Part shown: piece after piece, positions 42,498 to 50,582 of the stretch | Layout: each line of letters starts with the position of its first letter | How positions within the stretch are numbered: the first letter of the stretch is position 1 | DNA from: Lysobacter sp. ISL-50 | GTDB lineage: Bacteria; Pseudomonadota; Gammaproteobacteria; Xanthomonadales; Xanthomonadaceae | Reading direction: 5' to 3' | Length of the DNA: 64,000 bases | Assembly (NCBI RefSeq): GCF_018612875.1 | Contig: NZ_JAGGRI010000003.1 | Location: 127,907 to 191,906 of the forward strand | The notes under the pieces: generated by a model | What the model was told of the DNA's origin: nothing | Database searches by the model: none | What the model saw: only the letters and a program-made list of their open reading frames with translations | Made by a program: the position numbers and the translations under genes

Positions 42498-42946
42498 TGA
42501 TTTGCCTCGACAAGCATCGCTGCCGCGACGTGTGCGTTCACCACCACCACGTTTTCGGGGTCGAAGTTCTGCATCAACCTACGAGCTTCCGCAACCGATG
42601 TCGCTAACTCGGCCCACTCATTGATTACGACGCAGTCGAAGTGGTCCTGTTTAACCGCATGCAGCAGGCGTTGCAGCTCCGGCCGAACCCATGGATCGAG
42701 ATGGCGTTCCGCGTCGATGAACAGCGTGGCAGGCTGACTGGCGCCCAATTGCGCCATCGCCTTTTCGGCGAGTTTTCGTTGAAAGACGAGCTCCTCGACC
42801 TCCTTATTCGGTATGTAGCAATACACAGCGAATCGCATGTTTTCCATCTCAAGCATGTTGGGTTCCCTAGCAGGGTTGGACTGGCCCGGACGAGCGGGTA
42901 CTTTTAGATTGCGAGCGTGGCGGTCGGGCGGGATAGCAGCGGTCAT
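42494..42946 (-). CDS. Degenerate resolvase-domain protein 1
   Basis: A 150-residue protein. From residue 37 it follows the serine-recombinase catalytic fold (RFAVYCYIPNKEVEE.., DPWVRPELQRLLHAVKQDHFDCVVINEWAELATS), but the YxRxS active site is replaced by YCYIPN, so the catalytic serine and first arginine are absent. The start ATG overlaps the stop of the preceding gene (ATGA) and its end overlaps the recombinase start. It may be an inactive partner that modulates the full recombinase. Confidence 0.65.
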   Translation of the reverse strand: MTAAIPPDRHARNLKVPARPGQSNPAREPNMLEMENMRFAVYCYIPNKEVEELVFQRKLAEKAMAQLGASQPATLFIDAERHLDPWVRPELQRLLHAVKQDHFDCVVINEWAELATSVAEARRLMQNFDPENVVVVNAHVAAAMLVEANQ

Positions 42947-43311
42947 GCGGCGATCCTCACCAATACGCCCTCTCGGATTCGACATTCCACGACGAGTACG
43001 CCGCACTGGTGGAAATAACGTTGCAGCCGCTGCACGCCTGAGTCGGTCGGCGCCAACCGCGCCCAATCGGTCACGGCGATGCAGTCGATAACGCCGCCAG
43101 CGGCGTCCAACAACAAACGCTGGAAGGCGGGCCGCACCATGGTCTCGGCGCAGTAGCCGTCGTCGGCGTAGTGGCGAACGTCGAAATCCGATCCTGCACA
43201 GCGGTCGATGACCGACGAGATGCCTTGTTGCTGATGCGCGATGAAGCCGGCATCAGGCTGGGACGATTGGCAGTAGATCGCGATGTGTAGCGTGTTCATG
43301 ATTTGTCTCAT
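42943..43311 (-). CDS. Degenerate resolvase-domain protein 2
   Basis: A 122-residue protein with a stand-alone resolvase fold: HIAIYCQSSQPDAGFIAHQQQGISSVIDRC.., RHYADDGYCAETMVRPAFQRLLLDAAGGVIDCIAVTDWARLAP. It keeps a serine (YCQSS) and the DWARL arginine but has Gln for the active-site arginine, and lacks the DNA-binding recombinase domain. Start at 43311 or four codons later. It overlaps the next gene by 4 nt. A regulatory rather than catalytic role is likely. Confidence 0.65.
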   Translation of the reverse strand: MRQIMNTLHIAIYCQSSQPDAGFIAHQQQGISSVIDRCAGSDFDVRHYADDGYCAETMVRPAFQRLLLDAAGGVIDCIAVTDWARLAPTDSGVQRLQRYFHQCGVLVVECRIREGVLVRIAA

Positions 43312-43312
43312 G

Positions 43313-43813
43313 TCAATTATTCCCTGCGCTGCTGCGCAGACCAAAGAAGGCTGGCCCCGACCATCGGGTGCCGGTGATTTCACGCGCGATCTTGGACAAG
43401 CTGGTGAACTGCCGGCCCTCATATTCGAACAGGCCACCTTCAAGCACGGTCACCCGGTGCAGCTTTCCATCGTGAACCCGAGTAAGAACGCTGCCGACCA
43501 GTGGCGCGGCGGTAGCAGCACGTCGGCTTACGCGGCCGGTATCCAGCAGTTGCTGGGTGCGGCGCGCGTTGTCTTCGATCAGCTTCGGATGCGTGACCCG
43601 ATAGGCGTCCTCTTGAATTCGGTGCGCCAGTCGCCGCACGACATAGCGCCGGTTGTTGATGCCCGGTGGCGCACCGAATAGATCGACCCACTTGGCTTTG
43701 AGCTGAATCCAGGACATGTCTGGGAGCGCAGCGATCTGCGCGGCGGTGGATGCTGTTTCATTTGACGGTTGCGATGACACGCTAGCCTCCGGGGCTCTCC
43801 AAGGTGTTGACAT
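43313..43813 (-). CDS. DUF2924 protein of recombinase module B
   Basis: A 166-residue homologue of the element A DUF2924 protein: LPDMSWIQLKAKWVDLFGAPP, VGSVLTRVHDGKLHRVTVLEGG and ITGTRWSGPAFFGLR. The ATG at 43813 follows GAGGG and gives the same MST start as in A. It sits one position further from the recombinase than in A because the two degenerate resolvase genes lie between. Confidence 0.85.
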   Translation of the reverse strand: MSTPWRAPEASVSSQPSNETASTAAQIAALPDMSWIQLKAKWVDLFGAPPGINNRRYVVRRLAHRIQEDAYRVTHPKLIEDNARRTQQLLDTGRVSRRAATAAPLVGSVLTRVHDGKLHRVTVLEGGLFEYEGRQFTSLSKIAREITGTRWSGPAFFGLRSSAGNN

Positions 43814-43979
43814 AGACCCTCGGTTCCCCCGGGTTATCAAGTCCAACTTCGGCGGAGAGTTTCTCCATCGCTCGTCTCCTCGCTCGCAGCCTGATTAACG
43901 CCCTGGCGATCAACTCCGCCGCCGCATCGATTCGCTCACCTGCGATCCTGATTTCATTAGGAAGTCGATCAGCTTTCAT
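43782..43979 (-). CDS. Small helical protein
   Basis: A 65-residue basic helical protein (MKADRLPNEIRIAGERIDAAAELIARALIRLRARRRAMEKLSAEVG..) overlapping the DUF2924 start by 32 nt and the upstream gene end by 11 nt. GGGAG precedes its ATG at 7-8 nt. No family recognised; part of the recombinase operon. Confidence 0.6.
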   Translation of the reverse strand: MKADRLPNEIRIAGERIDAAAELIARALIRLRARRRAMEKLSAEVGLDNPGEPRVYVNTLESPGG

Positions 43980-44880
43980 CGGCTTCTCCCTCGGATTTGG
44001 CAGGCACGACATCCTTACGAATCCACACTTCGCCGTTCTTGTGATCGATGAATCGAAAGAATTCGGGCTTCATCAGCTGATGCAGACTCGTGTACTTCCC
44101 GCGGTACTTTGATCTGCGCAGCAACGAATCTGTGCTTACCCGCTTCATGCCCCGACCGTGCGCTTCCGCCAAGCCGCGAAAGAACCGGCGCTGTCCGCGA
44201 CGAAGCAGCAGTTCTTCATCGCCCAAGATGAGGCGATCCGCATTCGAGGTAAGACGAAACCACAACGGGGGCGGCGTCGAAACCAACTCGGCCAAACGCT
44301 CCACGTTGAGCCACAGCCCTTCGGTTTCCAGCTTTGCCACCTCCATCAACGGAACGATGAAGCGGTCGGGCTCAGCCAAATCACCGTCCAGCAGCGTGGA
44401 CGTCGTGAGCACGATCTGCCGGGTTCCATTTTCTGAGCGCAGTACGTCCGAGGTTTGGTCGTAGATAACATCCCAACCGCACCGCACGAGATAGACGGGA
44501 ACTCGACCTGCTTTCGTCTTGAGGTAGGCAAGGCGCCACAACCTGTTCTCGATGAGCATCGTCGGCAACTGATCAGCGCGAGCCATCTGCTGAGTCAGCG
44601 CTCTAGGCAACCATTCGCGATTGATCTGGACCGACTGGAAGGTTGCGCCCAGTTCAACCACGCCGCCGCACTTGGTGCAGCGCAGGCCATGATCGCCGTG
44701 CATATAGCTCTGCCTTACACCGCCAAGATGACAATCCATGCACTGCACTCGTATGGTTCGCCGGGGCGTGTTCAACGCGCCCAGGACAAGCAGATTGTTG
44801 GTCCCGTCGCTTTCATCAACAGGCATAAGGGCATCCACCGGTTCGCGTTCGAACCAGCGCAAAAATCGTTTAAACAACAC
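43969..44880 (-). CDS. Zinc-finger hypothetical protein
   Basis: A 303-residue protein. A zinc-binding pair near residue 45-70 reads VQCMDCHLGG..LRCTKCGG. The middle is strand-rich (RLAYLKTKAGRVPVYLVRCGWDVIYDQTSDVL) and the end basic then acidic. GTG 44880 is chosen because GAAGGA lies 6 nt upstream; the frame also allows a TTG 42 nt earlier. First gene of the element B recombinase operon. No family recognised. Confidence 0.7.
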   Translation of the reverse strand: MLFKRFLRWFEREPVDALMPVDESDGTNNLLVLGALNTPRRTIRVQCMDCHLGGVRQSYMHGDHGLRCTKCGGVVELGATFQSVQINREWLPRALTQQMARADQLPTMLIENRLWRLAYLKTKAGRVPVYLVRCGWDVIYDQTSDVLRSENGTRQIVLTTSTLLDGDLAEPDRFIVPLMEVAKLETEGLWLNVERLAELVSTPPPLWFRLTSNADRLILGDEELLLRRGQRRFFRGLAEAHGRGMKRVSTDSLLRRSKYRGKYTSLHQLMKPEFFRFIDHKNGEVWIRKDVVPAKSEGEADES

Positions 44881-45436
44881 AAAACGTCCTTCAGAAAATC
44901 GCGGCCAAAGACGGCCCGTCAAGCCGTAAACGGCTTGCTGACGAAGCGCTCAGCAGTTGGGATCAGCGGATCGGCGAAGCCGTAGCCGCTAGTCGTCCGA
45001 GTTGTACGCGATCAAGGTCTATATCGAGTGCGTACACGCGATGACCGCAACCCGGAATGCCGAGTTGCGCTATCAGGAGGCGATGGAAGGATCGACCTAC
45101 AGAGGGTCGCGGCAGCGCCGCGCGGTAAAACAGTCCGTTGTTCATGGGGTGGTCGCCTGCGACCAAATCTTGCTGCAATTGTTTGCTGAATAAAGCCTAT
45201 GCGGCTTCCCTGCGGTGCGCAATATCACCGACGCGACTATTTCGTCCGCCATGCTGATTCGGGCATGCCGATTCATCATTCGTTTGGATAACGGCGTGGT
45301 CGAACTAGAAATCGGCCTCGATTCCTAGCTATTTCTAGCTGATTCCTAGCTCGTTTCCCTATTTCGCTCCTAGCCACTTTGGCACCACGCTTCTCCACGG
45401 CACGCGTGTGCCGATGCATGAGAGGAGTTATTCACC
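44881..45436. other. Divergent gene-free region with iteron-like repeats
   Basis: Separates the leftward recombinase operon from the rightward replication operon. Contains four copies of a 10-bp unit close to ATTCCTAGCT at 45321, 45331, 45342 and 45366. Frames between 44963 and 45193 are weak. The layout mirrors the iteron region of element A and may be the element B origin or a control region. Confidence 0.5.
45321..45375 (+). repeat. ATTCCTAGCT repeats
   Basis: ATTCCTAGCT (45321), ATTTCTAGCT (45331), ATTCCTAGCT (45342) and GCTCCTAGCC (45366). Spacing of 10, 11 and 24 nt places the first three on one helix face. No DnaA box was seen next to them. Confidence 0.65.
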
Positions 45437-45649
45437 GTGAGCAGTACCCACCTTTCCACCGAGCAGTTGGCCGCGCGCTGGGACGTCACCGTCGACACGA
45501 TCGAGCGATGGCGATCCGAAGGCATCGGGCCGCGCTTCTTGAAAGTGACGCGCGCTATCCGCTATCGGCTCAGTGACGTCGAAGCGTTCGAGGAAGTCTC
45601 GGTGCGGTCTCCGCAGGACGCGGCAACCTCCACGGGAGCGCGCGCATGA
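45437..45649 (+). CDS. Excisionase-type helix-turn-helix protein
   Basis: A 70-residue protein with a MerR-like HTH: LSTEQLAARWDVTVDTIERWRSEGIGPRFLKVTRAIRYRLSDVEAFEE. This is the standard form of small excisionases and AlpA regulators. It starts at GTG 45437 behind GAGGAG and overlaps the next gene by 4 nt. It heads the element B recombination-replication operon. Confidence 0.85.
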   Translation: MSSTHLSTEQLAARWDVTVDTIERWRSEGIGPRFLKVTRAIRYRLSDVEAFEEVSVRSPQDAATSTGARA

Positions 45650-46116
45650 GCCTGTTGCAACGCTGTGTGGACCGGCCCGCCACCGAGCTGGCCGCCTACG
45701 CGCCGGAATTGTTGCTCGATCTCAAGCGGGAGGCGTCCGCCGCGCTGGCCGTCGCCCAGGCGCACGCCGAGTTGGTCGATCGCGCCCTGGAGCTGAAGTA
45801 CAACCACCTCGCCCAAGCGAAGCGCTTGGCCGCCGGCAAGGACACCGGATCGGTCACCTTCAGCGACGGGCCGGTCCGGGTGAGCGTGGACCTGCCGAAG
45901 AAGGTTGAATGGGATCAAGCAACGCTCGCACGCATCGCCGATCGCATTCGCGCAGCGGGCCAAGACCCGAACGAGTTCCTGGCCATCACCTACAAGGTGA
46001 GCGAAAGCAAATACACCGCTTGGCCGGAGTCCATGCGGACTTCGTTTGATCCCGCCCGAACCCTCAAGACCGGGAAGCCCACGGTCCGGCTGTCCCTGCC
46101 GGGGGATGCGGCATGA
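45646..46116 (+). CDS. Phage-like hypothetical protein
   Basis: A 156-residue protein. The N-terminal part is helical (LAAYAPELLLDLKREASAALAVAQAHAELVDRALELKYN) and the C-terminal part follows VEWDQATLARIADRIRAAGQDPNEFLAITYKVSESKYTAWPESM. It resembles phage proteins of unknown function encoded before Sak4-type ATPases. Overlaps both neighbours by 4 nt. Confidence 0.75.
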   Translation: MSLLQRCVDRPATELAAYAPELLLDLKREASAALAVAQAHAELVDRALELKYNHLAQAKRLAAGKDTGSVTFSDGPVRVSVDLPKKVEWDQATLARIADRIRAAGQDPNEFLAITYKVSESKYTAWPESMRTSFDPARTLKTGKPTVRLSLPGDAA

Positions 46117-46943
46117 GCGGCCTGCCCATCATCACCGCGGATCAGCGACTGGCGGAGTCGCGCGGGGTCAAGGGCGTCCTTGTCGGTCGCTGGGGCCTGG
46201 GCAAGACCTACCAGCTGTGGACGCTCGATCCGACCAGCACCTTGTTTATCGACATCGAGGCCGGCGACCTGGCGGTGATGGAGTGGCCGGGCGACAGCCT
46301 GCGTCCGCGCACCTGGGAAGAGTGCCGCGACATCGCCGTCCTCCTGGGCGGTCCGAATCCGGCGCTGCGCGACGGCCAGTCCTTCAGTCGGTCGCATTTT
46401 GAGGAGGCCCGCCAACGAATCGGCGACCCCGCCAAGCTGGACAAGTACCGCACCCTCTTCATCGACTCGATCACCGTCGCGGGCCGGCTGTGCCTGCAAT
46501 GGTGCAAGGGCCAGCCGCAGGCGTTCTCCGACCGGACCAACAAACCCGACACGCGCGGCGCCTACGGCCTGATGGGTCAAGAGATGGTGGCGTGGCTGAC
46601 CCACATCCAGCACGCCCGCGGCAAGCACGTCTGGTTCGTCGGCATCCTCGATGAGCGAAACGACGAATTCAACCGCAGGGTCTACGAGTTGCAGATCGAC
46701 GGTTCCAAGACCGGCCTGGAACTGCCCGGCATCGTCGATGAAGTGATCACCCTGGCCGAGATCGCGCCCAGCGAGGGCGCTCCCTACCGCGCCTTCATTT
46801 GCCACACCGGTAATCCGTGGGGCTTTCCCGCCAAGGACCGCTCCGGCCGGCTCGACATGGTCGAGCCGCCGGATCTGGGCCGGCTCATGCGCAAGCTCGG
46901 CGCCCCCGAGGCCGCCACGCCCGAGCAAACCTCTCCCGAATAA
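46113..46943 (+). CDS. Sak4-like RecA-fold ATPase
   Basis: A 276-residue P-loop protein with GRWGLGKTYQL (Walker A at 25-32), TLFIDIEAGD soon after and KYRTLFIDSITVAGRL as Walker B. This matches phage Sak4-type single-strand annealing ATPases (AAA_24). With the following SSB-like protein it would drive homologous annealing during element replication or capture. Strong context: nuclease, primase-helicase and RuvC-like genes lie in the same operon. Confidence 0.8.
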   Translation: MSGLPIITADQRLAESRGVKGVLVGRWGLGKTYQLWTLDPTSTLFIDIEAGDLAVMEWPGDSLRPRTWEECRDIAVLLGGPNPALRDGQSFSRSHFEEARQRIGDPAKLDKYRTLFIDSITVAGRLCLQWCKGQPQAFSDRTNKPDTRGAYGLMGQEMVAWLTHIQHARGKHVWFVGILDERNDEFNRRVYELQIDGSKTGLELPGIVDEVITLAEIAPSEGAPYRAFICHTGNPWGFPAKDRSGRLDMVEPPDLGRLMRKLGAPEAATPEQTSPE

Positions 46944-46957
46944 TCCGCAGGAATCCC

Positions 46958-47578
46958 ATGTCCACCTGGAACAATTTCAATGACGCCGAGAATCCGGCGT
47001 TCGCGCTCATCCCCAAGGGCACGCTGGTCAAGGTCCGCATGACCATCAGACCCGGTGGCTACAACGACGCCAACCAAGGCTGGCTGCACGGCTGGGCCAC
47101 TCGCGGCGACAGCGGGTCGGTCTACCTCAATGGCGAGTTCGTCGTCATGGAAGGCAAGTACGCGAAGCGCAAGCTGTGGTCGAACATCGGCCTGTACAGC
47201 GCGAAGGGACCGACGTGGAGCCAGATGGGGCGCAGCTTCATCAAGGGCGCGCTGAACTCCGCGCTCGGCCTGCACCCCGACGATATGGGTGCGACCGCGC
47301 AGGCCGGGCGCTGCATCGCCAGCTTCGGCGACCTCGACGGACTGACCTTCGCCGCCCAAGTCGATTGGGAGAAGGATGGCTACGGCCAGGACAAGGCGGT
47401 GATCAAGATGCCGATCATGCCCGACCACCCGCAGTACAAAGAGGTGATGGGCGCAGTGCCGGTGGCAGCCGGCGTCGGTGCCGCGCACACCGCGGCCGTG
47501 CCGGCGCACGTCGCGCACGCGGCGCAGACGCCGGCCGCCGCGCCGCCGGTGGCGGGTCGCCCCGCGTGGGCGCAGTGA
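46958..47578 (+). CDS. Putative single-strand-binding-type protein
   Basis: A 206-residue protein starting at ATG 46958 behind GCAGGAATCC. The N-terminal 160 residues are strand-rich (KVRMTIRPGGYNDANQGWLHGWATRGDSGSVYLNGEFVVMEGKYAKRKLWSNIG), followed by an Ala/Pro/Val/His-rich tail ending AGRPAWAQ. Placement right after a Sak4-like ATPase and the flexible tail suggest a phage SSB, but no OB-fold signature is certain. Confidence 0.65.
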   Translation: MSTWNNFNDAENPAFALIPKGTLVKVRMTIRPGGYNDANQGWLHGWATRGDSGSVYLNGEFVVMEGKYAKRKLWSNIGLYSAKGPTWSQMGRSFIKGALNSALGLHPDDMGATAQAGRCIASFGDLDGLTFAAQVDWEKDGYGQDKAVIKMPIMPDHPQYKEVMGAVPVAAGVGAAHTAAVPAHVAHAAQTPAAAPPVAGRPAWAQ

Positions 47579-47593
47579 CGGCGGCGGTTGCCG

Positions 47594-48022
47594 ATGACCC
47601 CGTGTTGGGGCTGCGGCCGACCCGCGCGCGGCTTCGGCCATCTGGACCTGCGCCGCCGGATCGGTGATCCGCGGCGCACGCCGTACCGATGGACGTTCTG
47701 TTCGACCACCTGTCAGAACGCCTTCCACCAACTCTACGACACCCGATGCCGGAGCGATCCGGCGTCGTTAGAGGAGCTATTGCCCGTGACCCACCCGCTC
47801 ACCCATGACGCGCAGCGCGCTTGCCTGAAAGCGCTCACGACCGTGGCCGAGAGTATCGGCTTCGACGTCCCGTTGAACCACTACAGCCAAGCGCAAGCCA
47901 TCGAGGTCATCGAATCGATCACGCAAGCCTACGAATCGTCGATTCGCGGGCAGTCCAATCCGGCGGCCTACAAGGTCGCGCTGCCGCTGGATGGATTCGA
48001 GAACGACTCAATTCCTTTTTGA
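47594..48022 (+). CDS. Zinc-finger protein (DUF6511-like)
   Basis: A 142-residue protein with an N-terminal zinc site: CWGCGRPARGFGHLD..YRWTFCSTTCQNAFHQLY. The C-terminal half is helical (DAQRACLKALTTVAESIGFDVPLNHYSQAQAIEVIESITQAYESS). The layout resembles DUF6511 proteins of phages and elements; the name is from memory. ATG 47594 is used; a TTG two codons earlier is possible. Confidence 0.65.
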   Translation: MTPCWGCGRPARGFGHLDLRRRIGDPRRTPYRWTFCSTTCQNAFHQLYDTRCRSDPASLEELLPVTHPLTHDAQRACLKALTTVAESIGFDVPLNHYSQAQAIEVIESITQAYESSIRGQSNPAAYKVALPLDGFENDSIPF

Positions 48023-48026
48023 ATTT

Positions 48027-48058
48027 TGGCATTGCCATTTTCTTTTTGGCATTTGCCA
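48027..48058. promoter_or_regulatory. Paired TGGCA dyads before nuclease gene
   Basis: TGGCATTGCCA (48027-48037) and TGGCATTTGCCA (48047-48058), separated by a T-rich tract. Same arrangement as at 16.57-16.60 kb in element A. Confidence 0.5.
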
Positions 48059-48075
48059 CCTTCGCAGCCGAATCT

Positions 48076-48807
48076 ATGCTTGATTTCAACACACACGACG
48101 TATCCGAACAGATCGGCGCGCTCGTCGACTCCGCGATGGAACGCGAGGCGGCCTTGCTGCCGCCGCGCGCTTACCTGGGCGCATCGAGCCTGGGCGAAGA
48201 CTGCGCGCGCCGACTGCAGTTCCAATACTTCGACGCGCCCAAGGATTACGGCCGGCATTTTCCTGGCCGCGTACTACGCGTGTTTGCGCGCGGCCACCGC
48301 GTCGAGGACTGGATGGCCGACTGGCTGCGGCTGGCCGGTTTCGAGCTGCACACGCTCACCGATCAAGGCGAGCAGTTCGGCTTCGCCGCCGCCGCAGGCC
48401 GCGTTCGCGGACACGCCGATGGCGTGATCGTCGCCGGCCCGGGCGGGTTCCATTACCCGATGCTCTGGGAAAACAAGGCCGTGGGTCTGAAGACGTTCCG
48501 CGAGCTTCAGCGCAAGCGATTGTTCGCCAGCCGTCCGGTCTACGCCACGCAGGTCGCGATGTACCAAGCGTACCTCGGCCTGCACGAACACCCGGCGTTG
48601 TTCACCGCCATCTGCGCCGACGACATGTCGATCTACGCCGAGCGTGTCGTGTTCGATCGCGGTCTGGCGCAGCGCGCGTCAGACCGCGCCGTCGAGATCC
48701 TGCGCGCATGTGATGCCGCCGAACTGCTTCCCCGCATTTCCACCACCCCCACTCACCAAGCCTGTCGGTACTGCCCCTGGCAGGACCGCTGCTGGTCCCT
48801 GCACTAA
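48076..48807 (+). CDS. PD-(D/E)XK nuclease, RecB/Cas4-like
   Basis: A 243-residue nuclease. Motif GHADGVIVAG..YPMLWENKAVG is the D-x(n)-E-x-K active site, and the C-terminus ends with CRYCPWQDRCW, which with an upstream Cys (GEDCARRLQF) forms the Cas4/AddB-type iron-sulfur pattern. It should resect DNA ends for the annealing system. ATG 48076 is chosen; the frame is open far upstream through the previous gene. No CRISPR array is nearby, so it is a phage-type exonuclease rather than Cas4. Confidence 0.8.
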   Translation: MLDFNTHDVSEQIGALVDSAMEREAALLPPRAYLGASSLGEDCARRLQFQYFDAPKDYGRHFPGRVLRVFARGHRVEDWMADWLRLAGFELHTLTDQGEQFGFAAAAGRVRGHADGVIVAGPGGFHYPMLWENKAVGLKTFRELQRKRLFASRPVYATQVAMYQAYLGLHEHPALFTAICADDMSIYAERVVFDRGLAQRASDRAVEILRACDAAELLPRISTTPTHQACRYCPWQDRCWSLH

Positions 48808-48834
48808 CTACCCCCCACAACAAACGAGGCACCT

Positions 48835-49722
48835 ATGAACGTTTTGGCACACCCCGCATCCAGCCCCGCCGCATTCGATGAGGACTTGGCCGCGATCCAC
48901 CTGCCCGATCAGAAAGAGTTCCGAACCCAACAGATGGCGGTCACGCCCGCTGTGGCCAGCGCCTGGTTGCGCCGGAATGACGCGAACCGGAAGCTGCGCC
49001 AGCGAGCGGTCAAACAGTACGCGCACGATATTCGGCGCGGCGCCTGGAAGACGACCGGTGAGTCGATCAAATTCAGCGCCACCGGCCGCCTGCTCGACGG
49101 CCAACACCGTCTTGCAGCTATCGTCGAATCCGGTATGACGATCGAAATGGGCGTGACCACGGGCCTGGACAATGGCGTCTTCGACGTCATCGATACGGGT
49201 CGGTCGCGTACCGGCGTGGACGTTCTGGTGATCGAAGGGGTGGGGCTGCGCGAGTCGGCCACGGTGGCCGCCGCGTTGCCGCTGATTATCAACTACCAAC
49301 TCGGCTTTGACCCGCATAGCCGGAGCCGATACTCGAATCAGGAATTGATCGAGGTCTGGAGCGCGCAGGAAGCGGTCCAGCGCAGCAGCCAGTTCATCGC
49401 CAAGCTGCCGCGACGGGTGATGCCGATCACGCACTCCAAGGCGTTGTTCCTGCATTGGGCCTTCTGCCAGCGCGATGTCGCCGCGGCCGATGAATTCATC
49501 GAGCGTCTGTTCACCGGTGAGCGCCTGGGCCGAAATGAACCGCTGTATCAGCTGCGCCAGCGCCTGTTGTACTTGAAGATCGAGGGACAGACGATCTCCG
49601 ATGCGGTGCTGCTGCACGCCTGCATTAAGACATGGAATGCGACGCGACTGGGCCGCGTGTATTCCACTTGGCCGCCGGTGTTCCCGCGCTCGGATGAGAA
49701 CTTCCCGGAGATCGCGCGATGA
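48835..49722 (+). CDS. ParB-like phage/element protein
   Basis: A 295-residue protein. It has VTPAVASAWLRRNDANRKLRQRAVKQYAHDIRRGAWKTTGESIKFSATGRLLDGQHRLAAIVESG, where DGQHRLAA matches the ParB box of phage proteins of this kind. The C-terminal half is helical. Function in the element is unknown; it precedes a second ParB-like gene with a 4-nt overlap. Confidence 0.8.
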   Translation: MNVLAHPASSPAAFDEDLAAIHLPDQKEFRTQQMAVTPAVASAWLRRNDANRKLRQRAVKQYAHDIRRGAWKTTGESIKFSATGRLLDGQHRLAAIVESGMTIEMGVTTGLDNGVFDVIDTGRSRTGVDVLVIEGVGLRESATVAAALPLIINYQLGFDPHSRSRYSNQELIEVWSAQEAVQRSSQFIAKLPRRVMPITHSKALFLHWAFCQRDVAAADEFIERLFTGERLGRNEPLYQLRQRLLYLKIEGQTISDAVLLHACIKTWNATRLGRVYSTWPPVFPRSDENFPEIAR

Positions 49723-50582
49723 GCCTGGAGTTTCATCCGCTTTGCTTGACCCTGCCCGACATGGCGAAGGACGCGTTTGCCGCGCTGGTGGAAGACATCC
49801 GGCGTAACGGCCAGCATCGCGACATTGTGCTGCACGAAGGCATGATTCTGGATGGCCGGCATCGGTACCGCGCTTGCCTGGAGTGCGGCGTCGAACCGCG
49901 CATGATCGAGTTCACCGGAGACAATCCGGTGGCCTTTGTGGTGAGCGAGAACTTGGCGCGACGGCATCTGACCGATTCCCAGCGCGGCCTGGTTGCCGCC
50001 ACTCTGGCAAATCTTTCCCATGGGCAGCGACCGAGTCCCGCAGATCTGCGGGACTCGGCCGTAACCCATGCTCAAGCCGCTGAATTGCTTGGGGTTTCCG
50101 AGCGGATGGTGCAGAAAGCTTCCGAGGTCAAACGCAAGGGCGCGCCCCGACTGGTGGAATCAGTGCAGGCCGGAAAGATCAGCCTCAACGAAGCAACCAG
50201 GATCGCGTCGCTCGGACACAAATCGCAGGAACGCATCGCCCAAATCGAAAACCGTAAAGAGCGCCACCACGAAACGACGAAGGCGATCAATATCAGCAGC
50301 GGCCGCAAGCGGCCGCCGCCGGTACCGCGCCTGGATTTCGTTAAGGCCATTAAGCAGCCGGCGTGGGTGCAGACCACGCTGGGGCGTCTGGAGAATCTGA
50401 TCCAGGCCATCAAGGATGCGCAGATTGAATCGACCGGGTTCGTGCAACGCCTGCGCAGTGATGCGAACTGGAGCGATGAACGCTTTCGTGAGCGATTCGA
50501 CCGTTGCCGGCCCTGGCTCGGCGCGCTGGCCGACGCGCGGGACCTGAACCCCCAAGGGCAGGAACAGGAGCGGGCCGCATGA
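49719..50582 (+). CDS. ParB-nuclease-domain protein
   Basis: A 287-residue protein: MILDGRHRYRACLECGVEP (ParB box), FVVSENLARRHLTDSQRGLVAATLA, and an HTH (VTHAQAAELLGVSERMVQKASEVK). The C-terminus is helical. Element-borne ParB-like proteins of this type act as regulators or nicking nucleases. It overlaps the primase-helicase start by 4 nt. Confidence 0.85.
   Translation: MSLEFHPLCLTLPDMAKDAFAALVEDIRRNGQHRDIVLHEGMILDGRHRYRACLECGVEPRMIEFTGDNPVAFVVSENLARRHLTDSQRGLVAATLANLSHGQRPSPADLRDSAVTHAQAAELLGVSERMVQKASEVKRKGAPRLVESVQAGKISLNEATRIASLGHKSQERIAQIENRKERHHETTKAINISSGRKRPPPVPRLDFVKAIKQPAWVQTTLGRLENLIQAIKDAQIESTGFVQRLRSDANWSDERFRERFDRCRPWLGALADARDLNPQGQEQERAA

Noticed and set aside
45990..46928. 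312-residue minus-strand frame
   Set aside because: Antisense of the Sak4-like ATPase gene.
48076..48807. Cas4 of a CRISPR system
   Set aside because: No repeats, spacers or other cas genes; the phage recombination operon context fits an exonuclease.
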